From assembly GCF_031729055.1 (NCBI RefSeq), contig NZ_JAVMIP010000009.1:53228-117227 (forward strand): DNA of 64,000 nucleotides. The letters run 5' to 3'. Source of the DNA: Pseudocalidococcus azoricus BACA0444 (GTDB lineage: Bacteria; Cyanobacteriota; Cyanobacteriia; Thermosynechococcales; Thermosynechococcaceae). Positions 28,440 to 39,589 of the stretch are shown piece by piece (position 1 is the stretch's first letter; the number at the start of each line of letters is the position of its first letter). The notes beneath the pieces are model-generated. The model saw only the letters and a list, made by a program, of their open reading frames with translations, made no database searches and had not been told where the DNA came from. The translations under genes and the position numbers were made by a program.

Positions 28440-29573
28440 GTGGCCCAACCCTTCCTATCCCTGTGCATGATTGTCAAAAATGAGGCCGCCCACTTAGCCC
28501 GCTGTTTAGCTAGTGTCCAGGCCTGGGTGGATGAAATTATTGTGGTGGATACCGGCTCAACGGATGAAACGATAGCCATTGCTGAATCCTTCCAGGCCCG
28601 GATTTTTAGCTTTACGTGGTGTGATGACTTTGCTGCCGCTCGTAATGTGTCTTTAGCCCAGGCCCAAGGGGAATGGATTTTTGTCATTGATGCTGATGAG
28701 GAATTAATTGTTACCGACCCGGCCTGGTTATCCCAACTGCGAGAACAAACCGATTTGAGTTATCAGCAATATTCAATTCGGCGTTTAGAAGCTCCCCAGG
28801 ATAAAAATAGCCCCACCATGACCGACTTCTGGATGAATCGCTTTGGTCGCAATCAAGGGGGAATCCACTATACCGGCCGCCTCCATGAACAACTCACCCA
28901 TCTCGGCAGTTACCAAATGGGCTATGTCACCGGGGCCTATCTTTATCACCATGGCTGCTCTACCCGGGCGGAAATGATCCAAAAAATGAAAACCCGCAAT
29001 ATTCCCATTCTGGAGGCGATGCGGCAGGAGGGAACCATTGGCTTAATGTGGTTAATTACCCTCGGGGATCATTACAAGGCCTGTGGAGAGATGGAGTCAG
29101 CCCAAGACTGTTTTCAAGCCGCCTACGAGTGGATTTTACCCAACCTATTTTCGGGAGAAATACCCACGGAAACAGGCTTTGTCCGGCAATTGCTGTTTGT
29201 CTTGGCCTGGGATGCTTTAGAAGCAGAAGATTATGACCAGGCCCAGTTCTTAATCCATAACGGGATTCGCTGGTTTCCCACCTATGCGCCTTTAATCTAT
29301 GAAGCTGGCCTGTTGATGTTCTATTTGGGGTTTTACTTGGGGGCCGTCCCCTATTTAGAACAGTGCTTAAGAATGGGGGAAAGCCGAACCTATGATCGCA
29401 GTGAACCCTTTGACCAGGCCTTTCTCAAGGCTCATCCGGCCTTTAGTTTGGGCTATTGCTGGCTGAAACTCGGACGAATCGATCAAGCCCAGACTTTTTT
29501 TGAATTAACTCTCACCCATGACCCGAATCATCAACCAGCCCAAGAACAACTCCAACAACTCAGGGAACTCTGA
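28440..29573 (+). CDS. Family 2 glycosyltransferase with C-terminal TPR repeats
   Basis: 377 residues, GTG start. LSLCMIVKNEAAHLARCL, VVDTGSTDETI, AARNVSLAQAQGEW and FVIDADEEL define the SunS/WaaE-like GT2 group. The C-terminal ~150 residues contain helix pairs of TPR type (GDHYKACGEMESAQDCF, YCWLKLGRIDQAQTFFELTL). This architecture is common in cyanobacteria; substrates are unknown, and some relatives glycosylate peptides. It starts 22 bases after fluC. Confidence 0.85.
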   Translation: MAQPFLSLCMIVKNEAAHLARCLASVQAWVDEIIVVDTGSTDETIAIAESFQARIFSFTWCDDFAAARNVSLAQAQGEWIFVIDADEELIVTDPAWLSQLREQTDLSYQQYSIRRLEAPQDKNSPTMTDFWMNRFGRNQGGIHYTGRLHEQLTHLGSYQMGYVTGAYLYHHGCSTRAEMIQKMKTRNIPILEAMRQEGTIGLMWLITLGDHYKACGEMESAQDCFQAAYEWILPNLFSGEIPTETGFVRQLLFVLAWDALEAEDYDQAQFLIHNGIRWFPTYAPLIYEAGLLMFYLGFYLGAVPYLEQCLRMGESRTYDRSEPFDQAFLKAHPAFSLGYCWLKLGRIDQAQTFFELTLTHDPNHQPAQEQLQQLREL

Positions 29574-29599
29574 ACTCTAATGTTGCCAGGCCTGGATAT

Positions 29600-30148
29600 C
29601 TAATCTTTTTCCGCCTCAATTAACCACTGCCACCAAAGATTGAGGGGGGCATAGAGAATTGGGGCCCAAAGACTACTGAGAATGGCCGAACCGAGGGCAA
29701 TCTGACGATGCTGTTGCCAAATCTCAGCCAGAGGACGGCTATTTTCCAGACTGAGTTGACCCGCAATGACCGTGGCACTAATGATCGCCATCGCAAAGGT
29801 AATCAGGGCAATGGAAATAAAGTCTTCAGAAACATACCGTTGTTTTTGCAGGAGTGCCGTAATCAGCCCCACAATTCCCAAAGACAGCGCATGGGTCGGT
29901 TGATGCCCCGTCAGCCCATCTTGAATCAGGCCCAGTCCGACACCACCAACAATCCCCTGCCAGGCCGGCCGCTTGACACTCCAAGCCACCACCCAAATCA
30001 AAAACCAGTCGGGGCTAATTCCCGTCATTTCCCAGGCCGAGTGATGCCAGAGGGCGGCCACCGCGCAGATAAAAATGGAGGTGACGATCACAACCCCATT
30101 TAAGCCGTTACGGACTAGGGGTGAGAGTTGTTTGAGAGGATTGTCCAT
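29600..30148 (-). CDS. mreD: Rod shape-determining protein MreD
   Basis: 182 residues with about five membrane segments, third in an mreB-mreC-mreD order. PDWFLIWVVAWSVKRPAWQGIVGGV and GLGLIQDGLTGHQPTHALSLGIVG are typical MreD. The start at 30148 overlaps mreC by 41 bases; a GTG near 30091 would avoid the overlap but truncates the cytosolic N-terminus. It is a membrane component of the elongasome. Confidence 0.88.
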   Translation of the reverse strand: MDNPLKQLSPLVRNGLNGVVIVTSIFICAVAALWHHSAWEMTGISPDWFLIWVVAWSVKRPAWQGIVGGVGLGLIQDGLTGHQPTHALSLGIVGLITALLQKQRYVSEDFISIALITFAMAIISATVIAGQLSLENSRPLAEIWQQHRQIALGSAILSSLWAPILYAPLNLWWQWLIEAEKD

Positions 30149-30878
30149 TCACCATTACCTGTACCCATTCCAACCGATCGACGGGGGCGGCTAATTGCAC
30201 AATTGCGTGGGGGCGGGTTGGATCGGATAGATCTACTGATTCAATCACTCCCACAGGCAAACCGGCCGGAAATAGACTACTGAGTTCCGAAGTTAAAACG
30301 GCATCTTGGGGCTGCACCTTGGGATCTTTGTCAAAGAATTCTAAGACCGCCTTATTTCCCAATTGCCCCCGGAGAATACCCATTTGCCGAGTTCTACCCA
30401 CGACCACCCCCACCCGACTGCTGGGATCCGTCAATAATAAAATCCGACTGGTATTGGGGGTAATGCTGGTAATTCGCCCGACTACGCCACCACTGGCTAA
30501 AACCACCGCCCCTTGGGCAAGCCCCTCACGACTACCCTGATTGAGTAGAACCTGCTGCCACCAATGATCCGCGCTGCGACCAATCACCCGCGCCACCACC
30601 GCTTTATTTTGTTTAACTTGGGGGATATTTAGCAGTTGCCGGAGTTGGTCATTTTGGCTTTGGACTTCGGCCAGGCGTTGTTCTAGTTCCCAAGTCCGGG
30701 CCTGAATTAACTGATCCGTATTATTGGCACCACCATAAATCGGTAATGTCACCACCCGATAAAGTTCGCGAATGCCCGCCCCATTGGTTTCTCGGACAAT
30801 CCAGGCCACGCCTAAGGTCACTCCCGTTAACATTAACAGGCTACTAAAGCGCGTCCACCACCGAACCACTGCCCCCAT
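30108..30878 (-). CDS. mreC: Rod shape-determining protein MreC
   Basis: 256 residues. An N-terminal membrane helix (residues 10-28), a coiled-coil-like region (ARTWELEQRLAEVQSQNDQLRQLL) and a periplasmic beta domain with VVARVIGRSADHWWQ, LNQGSREGLAQGAVV and LLLTDPSSRVGV identify MreC. It bridges MreB/MreD to periplasmic wall-synthesis enzymes. It is about 70 bases downstream of mreB. Confidence 0.93.
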   Translation of the reverse strand: MGAVVRWWTRFSSLLMLTGVTLGVAWIVRETNGAGIRELYRVVTLPIYGGANNTDQLIQARTWELEQRLAEVQSQNDQLRQLLNIPQVKQNKAVVARVIGRSADHWWQQVLLNQGSREGLAQGAVVLASGGVVGRITSITPNTSRILLLTDPSSRVGVVVGRTRQMGILRGQLGNKAVLEFFDKDPKVQPQDAVLTSELSSLFPAGLPVGVIESVDLSDPTRPHAIVQLAAPVDRLEWVQVMVNGQSSQTTLTPSP

Positions 30879-30951
30879 CGGCTTATTCCTGCCCTTGATA
30901 ACGCTGCATCATGTTCTGACCTTGGGTGATGAGACTGGCCTGGTTAAACGC

Positions 30952-31992
30952 CTAGTGTGACATTGAACTTTGGCCGCCAAAGACCCGCCCTAGTTCCTTA
31001 AAGTTTTCCAAAACTCGGCCGGTGCCCAGCACCACGCAGCGCAACGGATCCGGAGCCACATGGACAACAATCCCGGTTTCATGACTAATGAGGGTATCCA
31101 GGCCCTTCAGGAGCGCCCCACCCCCCGCCAGCATAATACCTCGATCCACAATGTCGGCAGCCAGTTCCGGGGGAGTCCGCTCAAGGGTGCGTTTAATGGC
31201 TTCAATAATTCCGGTTAAGGGTTCTGCCATGCTTTCACGAATTTCTGGGGTTTTGATGCTCACGGTACGGGGTAGGCCAGAGAGTTGGTGTAACCCCCGT
31301 ACTTCCATGAGTTCATCGTCATAGTGATCATTGGGATAGGCCGAACCAATCCGAATTTTGATTTCCTCGGCAGTCCGCTCGCCGACAATCATGTTGTGAA
31401 CTTTCTTCATGTATTGGGTAATGGAATCTGATAATTCATCCCCAGCAATCCGCACCGATTCACTTAGAACCGTACCCTGCATACTCAGCACTGCTACTTC
31501 GGTTGTGCCGCCGCCAATGTCCACGATCATGTTGCCAGTGGGTTCCTCAACGGGTAAGCCAGCCCCAAAGGCCGCCGCCACCGGTTCATCAATTAAATAG
31601 ACCTCCCGCGCCCCGGCCCCGCGCGCGGCATCTTCAATGGCCCGGCGTTCAACCCCGGTCACACCACTGGGAATCCCGACCACCACCCGCGGTGCAAAGA
31701 GATTTTTGCCACCGTGAACCTGCCGCATAAAGTATTTGAGCATGATCTCGGCCCGTTCAAAGTCAGCAATCACCCCATCCCGCAAGGGGCGCACTGCGAC
31801 AACATTTCCGGGAGTTCGCCCCAGCATCCGTTTGGCTTCTGTGCCCACGGCTAAGGGTTGTTGGGTAATTTGATCAATGGCGACAACAGAGGGTTCTTCT
31901 AAGACCACACCCCGCCCGGAGACATAGACCAAGGTATTGGCAGTGCCTAAATCGATACCAATATCTCGCGAAAGTCTGTTAAACACTCCCAC
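30952..31992 (-). CDS. mreB: Rod shape-determining protein MreB (actin homologue)
   Basis: 346 residues, GTG start. IGIDLGTANTLVYVSGRGVVL (phosphate 1 loop), VDIGGGTTEVAVLS (phosphate 2), GERTAEEIKIRIG and IMLAGGGALLKGLD (adenosine loop) are diagnostic. MreB filaments direct lateral wall growth. It is the first gene of mreBCD; about 130 bases upstream separate it from pgm. Confidence 0.97.
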   Translation of the reverse strand: MGVFNRLSRDIGIDLGTANTLVYVSGRGVVLEEPSVVAIDQITQQPLAVGTEAKRMLGRTPGNVVAVRPLRDGVIADFERAEIMLKYFMRQVHGGKNLFAPRVVVGIPSGVTGVERRAIEDAARGAGAREVYLIDEPVAAAFGAGLPVEEPTGNMIVDIGGGTTEVAVLSMQGTVLSESVRIAGDELSDSITQYMKKVHNMIVGERTAEEIKIRIGSAYPNDHYDDELMEVRGLHQLSGLPRTVSIKTPEIRESMAEPLTGIIEAIKRTLERTPPELAADIVDRGIMLAGGGALLKGLDTLISHETGIVVHVAPDPLRCVVLGTGRVLENFKELGRVFGGQSSMSH

Positions 31993-32125
31993 AGTTTTTT
32001 ACCCCTGTCTTGGTAATGAACGAATCGCTGAATTGTAACAAAGTGGTTTACACAACAATGTGACGGATTCTAGTATGTTTGGGGTAACTTTGCAATGAAA
32101 AAGTTTTTCCCTATAGTTCTGCGTC

Positions 32126-34083
<1,958 letters not shown>

Positions 34084-34896
34084 ATGGATAACTCATTCTT
34101 AGTAAGATTACAGCATTTTGCTCAAGTGGTTGATTTAGTAGATGAAACCTTTGGTGGCGACCTCAGTGGGCATAATCCTAAGCTAGTGGGCCTGGATAGT
34201 TCGGATTTTCTTAATATAATCAATCGCTCAAAAGCAGTTATTGATGTGATTAAAAGTAATCTTGACTTTCAAAAGGCCCCACAAAGTTCAGAGAGTATAG
34301 TTAGTCAATTACTAATTCTTCGGTCAAGAATCGAGAAGATCGAATTTTTGTTAAAAATATCAAAAGAAAATTCAATCCAAATTCTTCCCTATGTCATGCA
34401 ACTCAAAGAATCGGTTGATTATGCTCAACATCAGTTAACGCAGGGAGAAATAAATGGAGTTATTCTTCGTTTGATTAGTCTGAATATGCTATGTGCAATA
34501 TTTGCCTATCTGGAACAGTATGACGCAGAGCTAGTCAAAGAACTTAAGGTTATTGTCACTCAAGTGAGGGAGTTAATCCTAACAGAAGTAATTGCTTGTT
34601 TGCTCAAAAATTATCAACCAATACCCTGGAGCATGATCAAAAATGTCTTAGAGGCTCAGGTTAGTTCTCTGAAATGCTTATTAGAAACTATAGCTGGCTT
34701 GAAAATCTCATCGAAAAAGCTATCCTACCATTCGACCATTACTGGGTTTGCATACCCTCAGGCTATGATCAACTGTCCCAAATGTAGTCTTGAAATTTCT
34801 GTTGAAATGTCAGCCGATGAGATGAATTGTCCTCAATGTGGTTGTTACATTAATGTGAAAGCTCGACTGGGTGAGTTCCTAGACAAGCCACATTGA
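34084..34896 (+). CDS. Hypothetical protein with C-terminal zinc ribbon
   Basis: 270 residues, not recognised. Residues 1-220 are predicted largely helical, without signal peptide or membrane helix. Residues about 228-255 hold CPKC and CPQC separated by 18 residues, a zinc ribbon. The gene is AT-richer than its neighbours and lacks the CAGGCC density seen around it, suggesting recent gain. GGAAGG lies nine bases before the ATG. It stands alone between pgm and pcxA. Confidence 0.6.
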   Translation: MDNSFLVRLQHFAQVVDLVDETFGGDLSGHNPKLVGLDSSDFLNIINRSKAVIDVIKSNLDFQKAPQSSESIVSQLLILRSRIEKIEFLLKISKENSIQILPYVMQLKESVDYAQHQLTQGEINGVILRLISLNMLCAIFAYLEQYDAELVKELKVIVTQVRELILTEVIACLLKNYQPIPWSMIKNVLEAQVSSLKCLLETIAGLKISSKKLSYHSTITGFAYPQAMINCPKCSLEISVEMSADEMNCPQCGCYINVKARLGEFLDKPH

Positions 34897-34966
34897 GGTT
34901 ACGATTTTATAATTTTTACATCAATATAAATTTAAGGTTGATTACTTAGAAGAATAACTTCTGCTC

Positions 34967-36394
34967 TTACTCATTCATATTCTTATAGGTTGCCACGGCC
35001 GAAGGTGAAATCTGATTGAGATAGCGGAAAATCCAATACTTAAAGACTGTATCCAACATCACTGGGAACGTGGCAATAAACATATCAATAAAGTCCTCGT
35101 TTTGAGGTAGGCCAAAGTGCTCCAGAGTATTATTAACAATGACTGTCCAGCCGTGGGGTGAGTGGAAACCCACAAATACATCCGTAAACAGAATGATAAT
35201 AAAGGCCTTTGCACTGTCACTTAATCCATAAACCACTTCATCCATAAAGGTTTTCAGAATAGCAATTTGAGGCCGATTCAAGAGCAGCAGTAACGTAAAT
35301 GCCGAAACCCCCAAACTATCGGAAAGAATATTTTTCAGAGGTTCGATAAGTTCCTTTTGATATTCCGTAGAAAGTTCGATTGCTTTTTCCCGTAACTGTT
35401 CTTGAAGTTCGGTTGGCGGCACAGGAACTTGACTAATCAGACTTTGAAAGCGGATTTTATTTTCAAACTGATCTAATTCATTTAAGACTCGCTCTTGAAT
35501 TTGGGTATTGATGATCATTTCAATTTTTCCCACTGCCTTAAAGTGGTTTACAATTGGCCCAATCACAAGTATTTTTGAAAGCTGTTGAGTCAGTAAAGGA
35601 ATAATAATCAAAAGTAAGATAAAGCGAATTGCAATTCTTGTTCGAGCTTTGGATGTCCGAAAGTCCCGCACAATTTCTTCTTCATTGTTATCCCCTGGAT
35701 CAAGTTCCCGGCGAAAGCGATCCGCTGTCCGTAAAATTGAACGGGGAATAAAACCACTATCCAGCTTTGAGTCATCGGTTAAATCTTCATTACTGTAGCC
35801 CGACTCGTAAAAAGACCCCAGTTCTAGGTTGGCGGGATCTGTTCTAGCCGCGGTGGACTTGCTTGTTTTTTTGCCGCTACCATTCTGCTCCGGATTTTGG
35901 CGACTGACGGAGGGGGTACCAAGGGCAGATAATTCCGAGTCGTGGAGCCGTTTATAGCGGTTCAGAGTGGCATCAATAAACCGGAGCTTGGCAGGAATCG
36001 TCACATCATCAGGATTGATGACCTCGGCGGTAACCGTATAGGTGGCAGGGCTGGCTTCACGGTCAAGATTCTGAACTGGCTGGCTGTTGCTAAGGTTGCC
36101 TTGGAATATGACAGACGAGGCTGGGGCATCAATTTCTAAGATCCGGTGGGTTGCCTTAAATTCCGTCAGACGCATCCGCACTGTTTTGAGGAGTTTTTGT
36201 AACTCGGCTTGAAAATAGGTTCCTTCTGATCCATCGCTGAGGGCAAGGCGACTAATGGGACGACCGCCAAAGTGCTCATTTTCAATTGCTCTGATTTTGA
36301 GGGCAGCAGTGTAGGAAGCATTGAGGGCCCGTTCCGGGGTAGAAAGATACCAATGTTCAGAATCCTTAATAAACTGCCTAATTTTTTGAAACAT
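34967..36394 (-). CDS. pcxA: Proton extrusion protein PcxA (CemA/CotA family)
   Basis: About 475 residues from ATG 36394 (an upstream ATG at 36418 adds eight). WYLSTPERALNASYTAALKI near the start and the C-terminal CemA domain with four membrane segments (from about residue 270: FILLLIIIPLLTQQL, VSAFTLLLLLNRPQI, AFIIILFTDVFVGFHSPHGW, TFPVMLDTVFKYWIFRYLN) identify PcxA. In cyanobacteria it is needed for light-induced proton extrusion and CO2/nitrate uptake. A charged, Ser/Pro-rich linker separates the two parts. Confidence 0.92.
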   Translation of the reverse strand: MFQKIRQFIKDSEHWYLSTPERALNASYTAALKIRAIENEHFGGRPISRLALSDGSEGTYFQAELQKLLKTVRMRLTEFKATHRILEIDAPASSVIFQGNLSNSQPVQNLDREASPATYTVTAEVINPDDVTIPAKLRFIDATLNRYKRLHDSELSALGTPSVSRQNPEQNGSGKKTSKSTAARTDPANLELGSFYESGYSNEDLTDDSKLDSGFIPRSILRTADRFRRELDPGDNNEEEIVRDFRTSKARTRIAIRFILLLIIIPLLTQQLSKILVIGPIVNHFKAVGKIEMIINTQIQERVLNELDQFENKIRFQSLISQVPVPPTELQEQLREKAIELSTEYQKELIEPLKNILSDSLGVSAFTLLLLLNRPQIAILKTFMDEVVYGLSDSAKAFIIILFTDVFVGFHSPHGWTVIVNNTLEHFGLPQNEDFIDMFIATFPVMLDTVFKYWIFRYLNQISPSAVATYKNMNE

Positions 36395-36535
36395 CGGGAG
36401 AGTTAGCCCCTCAACCAAGACGGTACTAGAATCGTAGCAAATCCCAACTCTAACCCATGCCGCCGAGTCATAGTGATCTGTGGTGCTCTGCTGTTCCTGA
36501 TTTTGGGCTAGGGCAGTAAATCAAGCCGCAAAAGA

Positions 36536-37261
36536 TTATGGGTTTTGATCCAGGCCGCGGCTGGGAATGACAATTAAAGACCAGTAGGGAACTGTTTCGG
36601 CAGTAATTTCCCTAATCGGGCGAATCTGCTGAGTCGGTTGGGTTGCATATTCAATGTAGTGGGCCCGTTCCAACAAGCCCAACTCTGCTAAAACTTGATA
36701 AACCTTAGGAAAATGTCGCCCCAGTTTGAGAATAATCGCCGCATCAATCCCCGCCAATTTGATCCGTAAATCCTCAATCTTCAGGGTGGCCGGAATCATG
36801 GTTAAGACATCATCGCGAAAGGTTAAGGGAACACCCAACATATCGGCACAGGCCAAGGTTGAGGAGATGCCTGGCACAACTTCCGTGGGAAACTGCCCCG
36901 CTAAACGCTGAAACAGATACATAAAACTGCCATAGAGCATCGGTTCCCCCTCACAGAGTACCGCCACATCCTGCCCGATCTGGAGATGGGAGATAATTTT
37001 AGCCGCGGCTAAGTCGTAATAGGGTTGGGAAGACCGCTCTACACTGAACGGTAACGGCATCGGAATTTCAATCTGGTGGGCTTGAATGTAGTCCGCCACA
37101 ATTGCCCGGGCCAAAACTTTGCCATTTTCCATGCAGGGGTAGGCAATCACCGGCACTGTCGTGAGGATTCGATGGGCCTTGAGGGTCAGTAACTCCGGAT
37201 CCCCAGGCCCGATTCCCAGGCCATAGAGCTTACCGAGTTTGGTTTCTGTTGCACTCATCAT
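36536..37261 (-). CDS. cobI: Precorrin-2 C20-methyltransferase
   Basis: 241 residues. LYGLGIGPGDPELLTLKA (SAM-binding loop), VLCEGEPMLYGSFMYL and VVPGISSTLACADMLGVPL are the tetrapyrrole methylase motifs; the length and CobI-type ends match precorrin-2 C20-methylation. It is the third gene of the cobG-cobH-cobI unit, overlapping cobH by four bases. Confidence 0.93.
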   Translation of the reverse strand: MMSATETKLGKLYGLGIGPGDPELLTLKAHRILTTVPVIAYPCMENGKVLARAIVADYIQAHQIEIPMPLPFSVERSSQPYYDLAAAKIISHLQIGQDVAVLCEGEPMLYGSFMYLFQRLAGQFPTEVVPGISSTLACADMLGVPLTFRDDVLTMIPATLKIEDLRIKLAGIDAAIILKLGRHFPKVYQVLAELGLLERAHYIEYATQPTQQIRPIREITAETVPYWSLIVIPSRGLDQNP

Positions 37262-37887
37262 TCCTGCTCCTGGGCCAAGGCGTTAATCGCAGCGGCGGCC
37301 ATGGCACTTCCCCCCCGCCGGCCATGCACCGTGATAAAGGGAATTTGCTGGGGATGGGTGGTCAAGGCCTGTTTAGATTCCGCTGCCCCGACAAATCCGA
37401 CTGGAAACCCCAAAATAAGGGCAGGTGGCCTTAGACCCTGATCTAGTAATTCCAACAGATAAAACAAAGCCGTTGGCGCGTTCCCAATGGCTACCACAGA
37501 GTTGGCTAAGTAGGGTCGCCATAACTCAATGGCTGCGGCGGAACGGGTATTGCCAATGTTCACCGCCAGGCCGGGGACTTCTGGGGCATTCAACGTACAC
37601 AAGACCAAATTATCCGCAGGGAGTCGTTTGCGTGTCACCCCCCCAGCCACCATTTGGGCATCACAGAGAATGACGGCCCCCTGTTGTAAGGCTTGGCGAC
37701 CAATTGTGACGGCCCCTGGGGAGGCTTCCAAGTCCCCAACAATATCCGGCATTCCACAGGCATGAATGAGTCGGACTGCCACTGTCGCTAAATCTGCATC
37801 CAGGCCTGTTAAATTAGCCTCGGCCCGAATCGTGGCAAAAGACTGGCGATAAATCTCATTCCCATCATGGATATAGTCGTAGGTCAT
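37258..37887 (-). CDS. cobH: Precorrin-8X methylmutase
   Basis: 209 residues. VRLIHACGMPDIVGDL contains the catalytic His (His42); CTLNAPEV, NTRSAAAIELW and GFPVGFVGAAESK follow the CobH/CbiC fold. It moves a methyl group from C11 to C12 to give hydrogenobyrinate. Four-base ATGA overlaps with cobG and cobI indicate translational coupling. Compare the paralogue at 49626, which lacks this His. Confidence 0.94.
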   Translation of the reverse strand: MTYDYIHDGNEIYRQSFATIRAEANLTGLDADLATVAVRLIHACGMPDIVGDLEASPGAVTIGRQALQQGAVILCDAQMVAGGVTRKRLPADNLVLCTLNAPEVPGLAVNIGNTRSAAAIELWRPYLANSVVAIGNAPTALFYLLELLDQGLRPPALILGFPVGFVGAAESKQALTTHPQQIPFITVHGRRGGSAMAAAAINALAQEQE

Positions 37888-39374
37888 ATTCGGCCAGGAT
37901 GAGACGGTAAAACCTTGACTCCCAAGGCGGCAGCAATTCGGGGTAAGAGGTCAACTAAGGGAGCTTCGGCCATCAATGGGGCTTGGTCATCCCGAAAATC
38001 CCCCCTATAAAACCGATAGATTTCCTCTTTTCCTTGGCCCCCATCAATGCCTAGGAGGGTCATCGCCGCCGGACTGGGATGGGCACAGGCCTTAGGGCAA
38101 GCGGTCAGGTGAATATTCACGGGTTGGGGCAAGGGCAAGGTGTCTAAATAGGCTCCTAAGAGTTGGGCATGGGCTTGGGTTGAGGTGTGGGCCGCGACAC
38201 AGCCAGGTTTTCCAGCACAGGCGATAATTCCTTGCCGCGGTGGGGGAAAGGGGGATAAATTCAACTGGCCCAATTGCTTCAGCACCAGCGGAATCTGGGC
38301 CGCGACAATATTAACCAATAAGATTGTCTGCCAAGGGGTTAAACGCAGATCGCCAGAGCCGAACCGCGCCGATAGATCCACCAGGCCCCGTAACTGGGCT
38401 GAGGAAATTTGCCCTTGGGGTAAGCCAATCCCGATATAGACCTGCTCCGGCTCGGCCTGGGGGTGAATCCCAAGGTGTGCTTGACCAGGGTGGGTGGGTG
38501 GGGGAGGAATTTTGGAGTGGCGAATGAGGGGAAAGTCGAGGTAACGCTTGGCCTGGGTTAAGAACGTTTCTAAGCCCCAATCAGCTATAATTTCTCGTAA
38601 ACGGATTTTTGGGGAACGATCCGGGGCCTGGCAATAGTCAAGGTAAGCCCAGATCAGTGCTTTGATCAGAGGTAGGCCTTGGTCAGGGGAGACTAAAATT
38701 CCTGTGGGCAGACAGCCTTTGTCAATTCCGAAGGTTAAATGTAAATAAATCCCAGGATACAGGCCGGGGACTAGTTCTGGATCAACGGCTAGGGCGGTGA
38801 ACTGGATTTCGTTATAGCGATGCTCGGCCGGGTGTTCGGATCGCTGCCCAATGCTACAGGGGCCACCCCCATCCAGACCAATGGAAAACTTAGCGGGTAA
38901 TTGGGCCAGGCCGGGGTGCTGGGTCAAAAATAGGTCTAACTCCCGCAGCCAGGGGGAAAAATCAACCAACTCAGTGGCCGTTAATCCCGCCAAGGGGCTA
39001 ATCATGACATTGCGTAAGACATCCACAGCCGGACTTTTGGCGGCCAAGCCCAGTGCTTGTAATCGTTCTAAGACCTCAGGCCTGGGAATCTCCTTGAGTC
39101 TGCGCAGTTGGATATTAGCCCGATTGGTAATCTGTAAGGTTTCTACTCCCAGGTGTTCGGCCAACGCCACCAGGCCCTGTCCCTGTTCACGCCTCAGTTG
39201 CCCCCCAGAAATGCGGATCCGTAGCAGTAAGCCATCGGCCGCTGTTACCCCATAAAACAGGCCTGGGCAGACGGGGGATAAAGAGTTTGTCAATTGGGGC
39301 AAATCTGACACCGAATCTCCGTGAACCGCAGAGAGGGCTAAATGAAAATGTAATGTTCTATTCCCGATTGGCAT
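37884..39374 (-). CDS. cobG: Precorrin-3B synthase
   Basis: 496 residues. It is a sulfite/nitrite-reductase-like protein with two ferredoxin-like halves: LLLRIRISGGQL, LQITNRANIQLRRL, and a siroheme/4Fe-4S site with CAGKPGC and CPKAC near residues 400-440. CobG makes precorrin-3B in the O2-dependent branch of corrin synthesis. It is the first gene of the operon and sits directly behind a cobalamin riboswitch. Confidence 0.9.
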   Translation of the reverse strand: MPIGNRTLHFHLALSAVHGDSVSDLPQLTNSLSPVCPGLFYGVTAADGLLLRIRISGGQLRREQGQGLVALAEHLGVETLQITNRANIQLRRLKEIPRPEVLERLQALGLAAKSPAVDVLRNVMISPLAGLTATELVDFSPWLRELDLFLTQHPGLAQLPAKFSIGLDGGGPCSIGQRSEHPAEHRYNEIQFTALAVDPELVPGLYPGIYLHLTFGIDKGCLPTGILVSPDQGLPLIKALIWAYLDYCQAPDRSPKIRLREIIADWGLETFLTQAKRYLDFPLIRHSKIPPPPTHPGQAHLGIHPQAEPEQVYIGIGLPQGQISSAQLRGLVDLSARFGSGDLRLTPWQTILLVNIVAAQIPLVLKQLGQLNLSPFPPPRQGIIACAGKPGCVAAHTSTQAHAQLLGAYLDTLPLPQPVNIHLTACPKACAHPSPAAMTLLGIDGGQGKEEIYRFYRGDFRDDQAPLMAEAPLVDLLPRIAAALGVKVLPSHPGRI

Positions 39375-39375
39375 T

Positions 39376-39490
39376 CTGACTTACTCCAATAACCTGCTGT
39401 CTGAAGTTATTTGGACTTTACAGTTGCGGCACAGTACCGGACTTTCACCGGGTTTTCCCAATCAAGCATCCCCTCATCCTAACATGGCTC
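39376..39490 (-). promoter_or_regulatory. Cobalamin (B12) riboswitch upstream of cobG
   Basis: On the minus strand, GGATGAGGGGATGCTTGATTG, then AACCCGGTGAAAGTCCGGT and the B12-box-like GTGCCGCAACTGTAA, followed by a closing helix and GTAAGTCAG ending just before the cobG ATG. This is the order and sequence of a cobalamin riboswitch core. Its end overlaps the ribosome-binding region, so it probably blocks cobGHI translation when B12 is plentiful. The exact 5' limit is approximate. Confidence 0.88.
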
Positions 39491-39571
39491 GATTCTCTAA
39501 GCTGAGGCTCCCTGAGAAGCCCGCAGGGTGAAATCTGCAATAACAAATATGCTAGCCTAGGCTTACTAAGA

Positions 39572-39589
39572 ATAATTATTAATAATTAT
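39572..39589. promoter_or_regulatory. 18-bp AT-only palindrome at the start codon
   Basis: ATAATTATTAATAATTAT is a perfect palindrome that occupies the ribosome-binding region and the first two bases of the next gene's ATG. It resembles an AT-rich iron-box (Fur-type) arrangement; that it is a Fur site is inferred only from composition and the Fe-S product. Confidence 0.4.
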
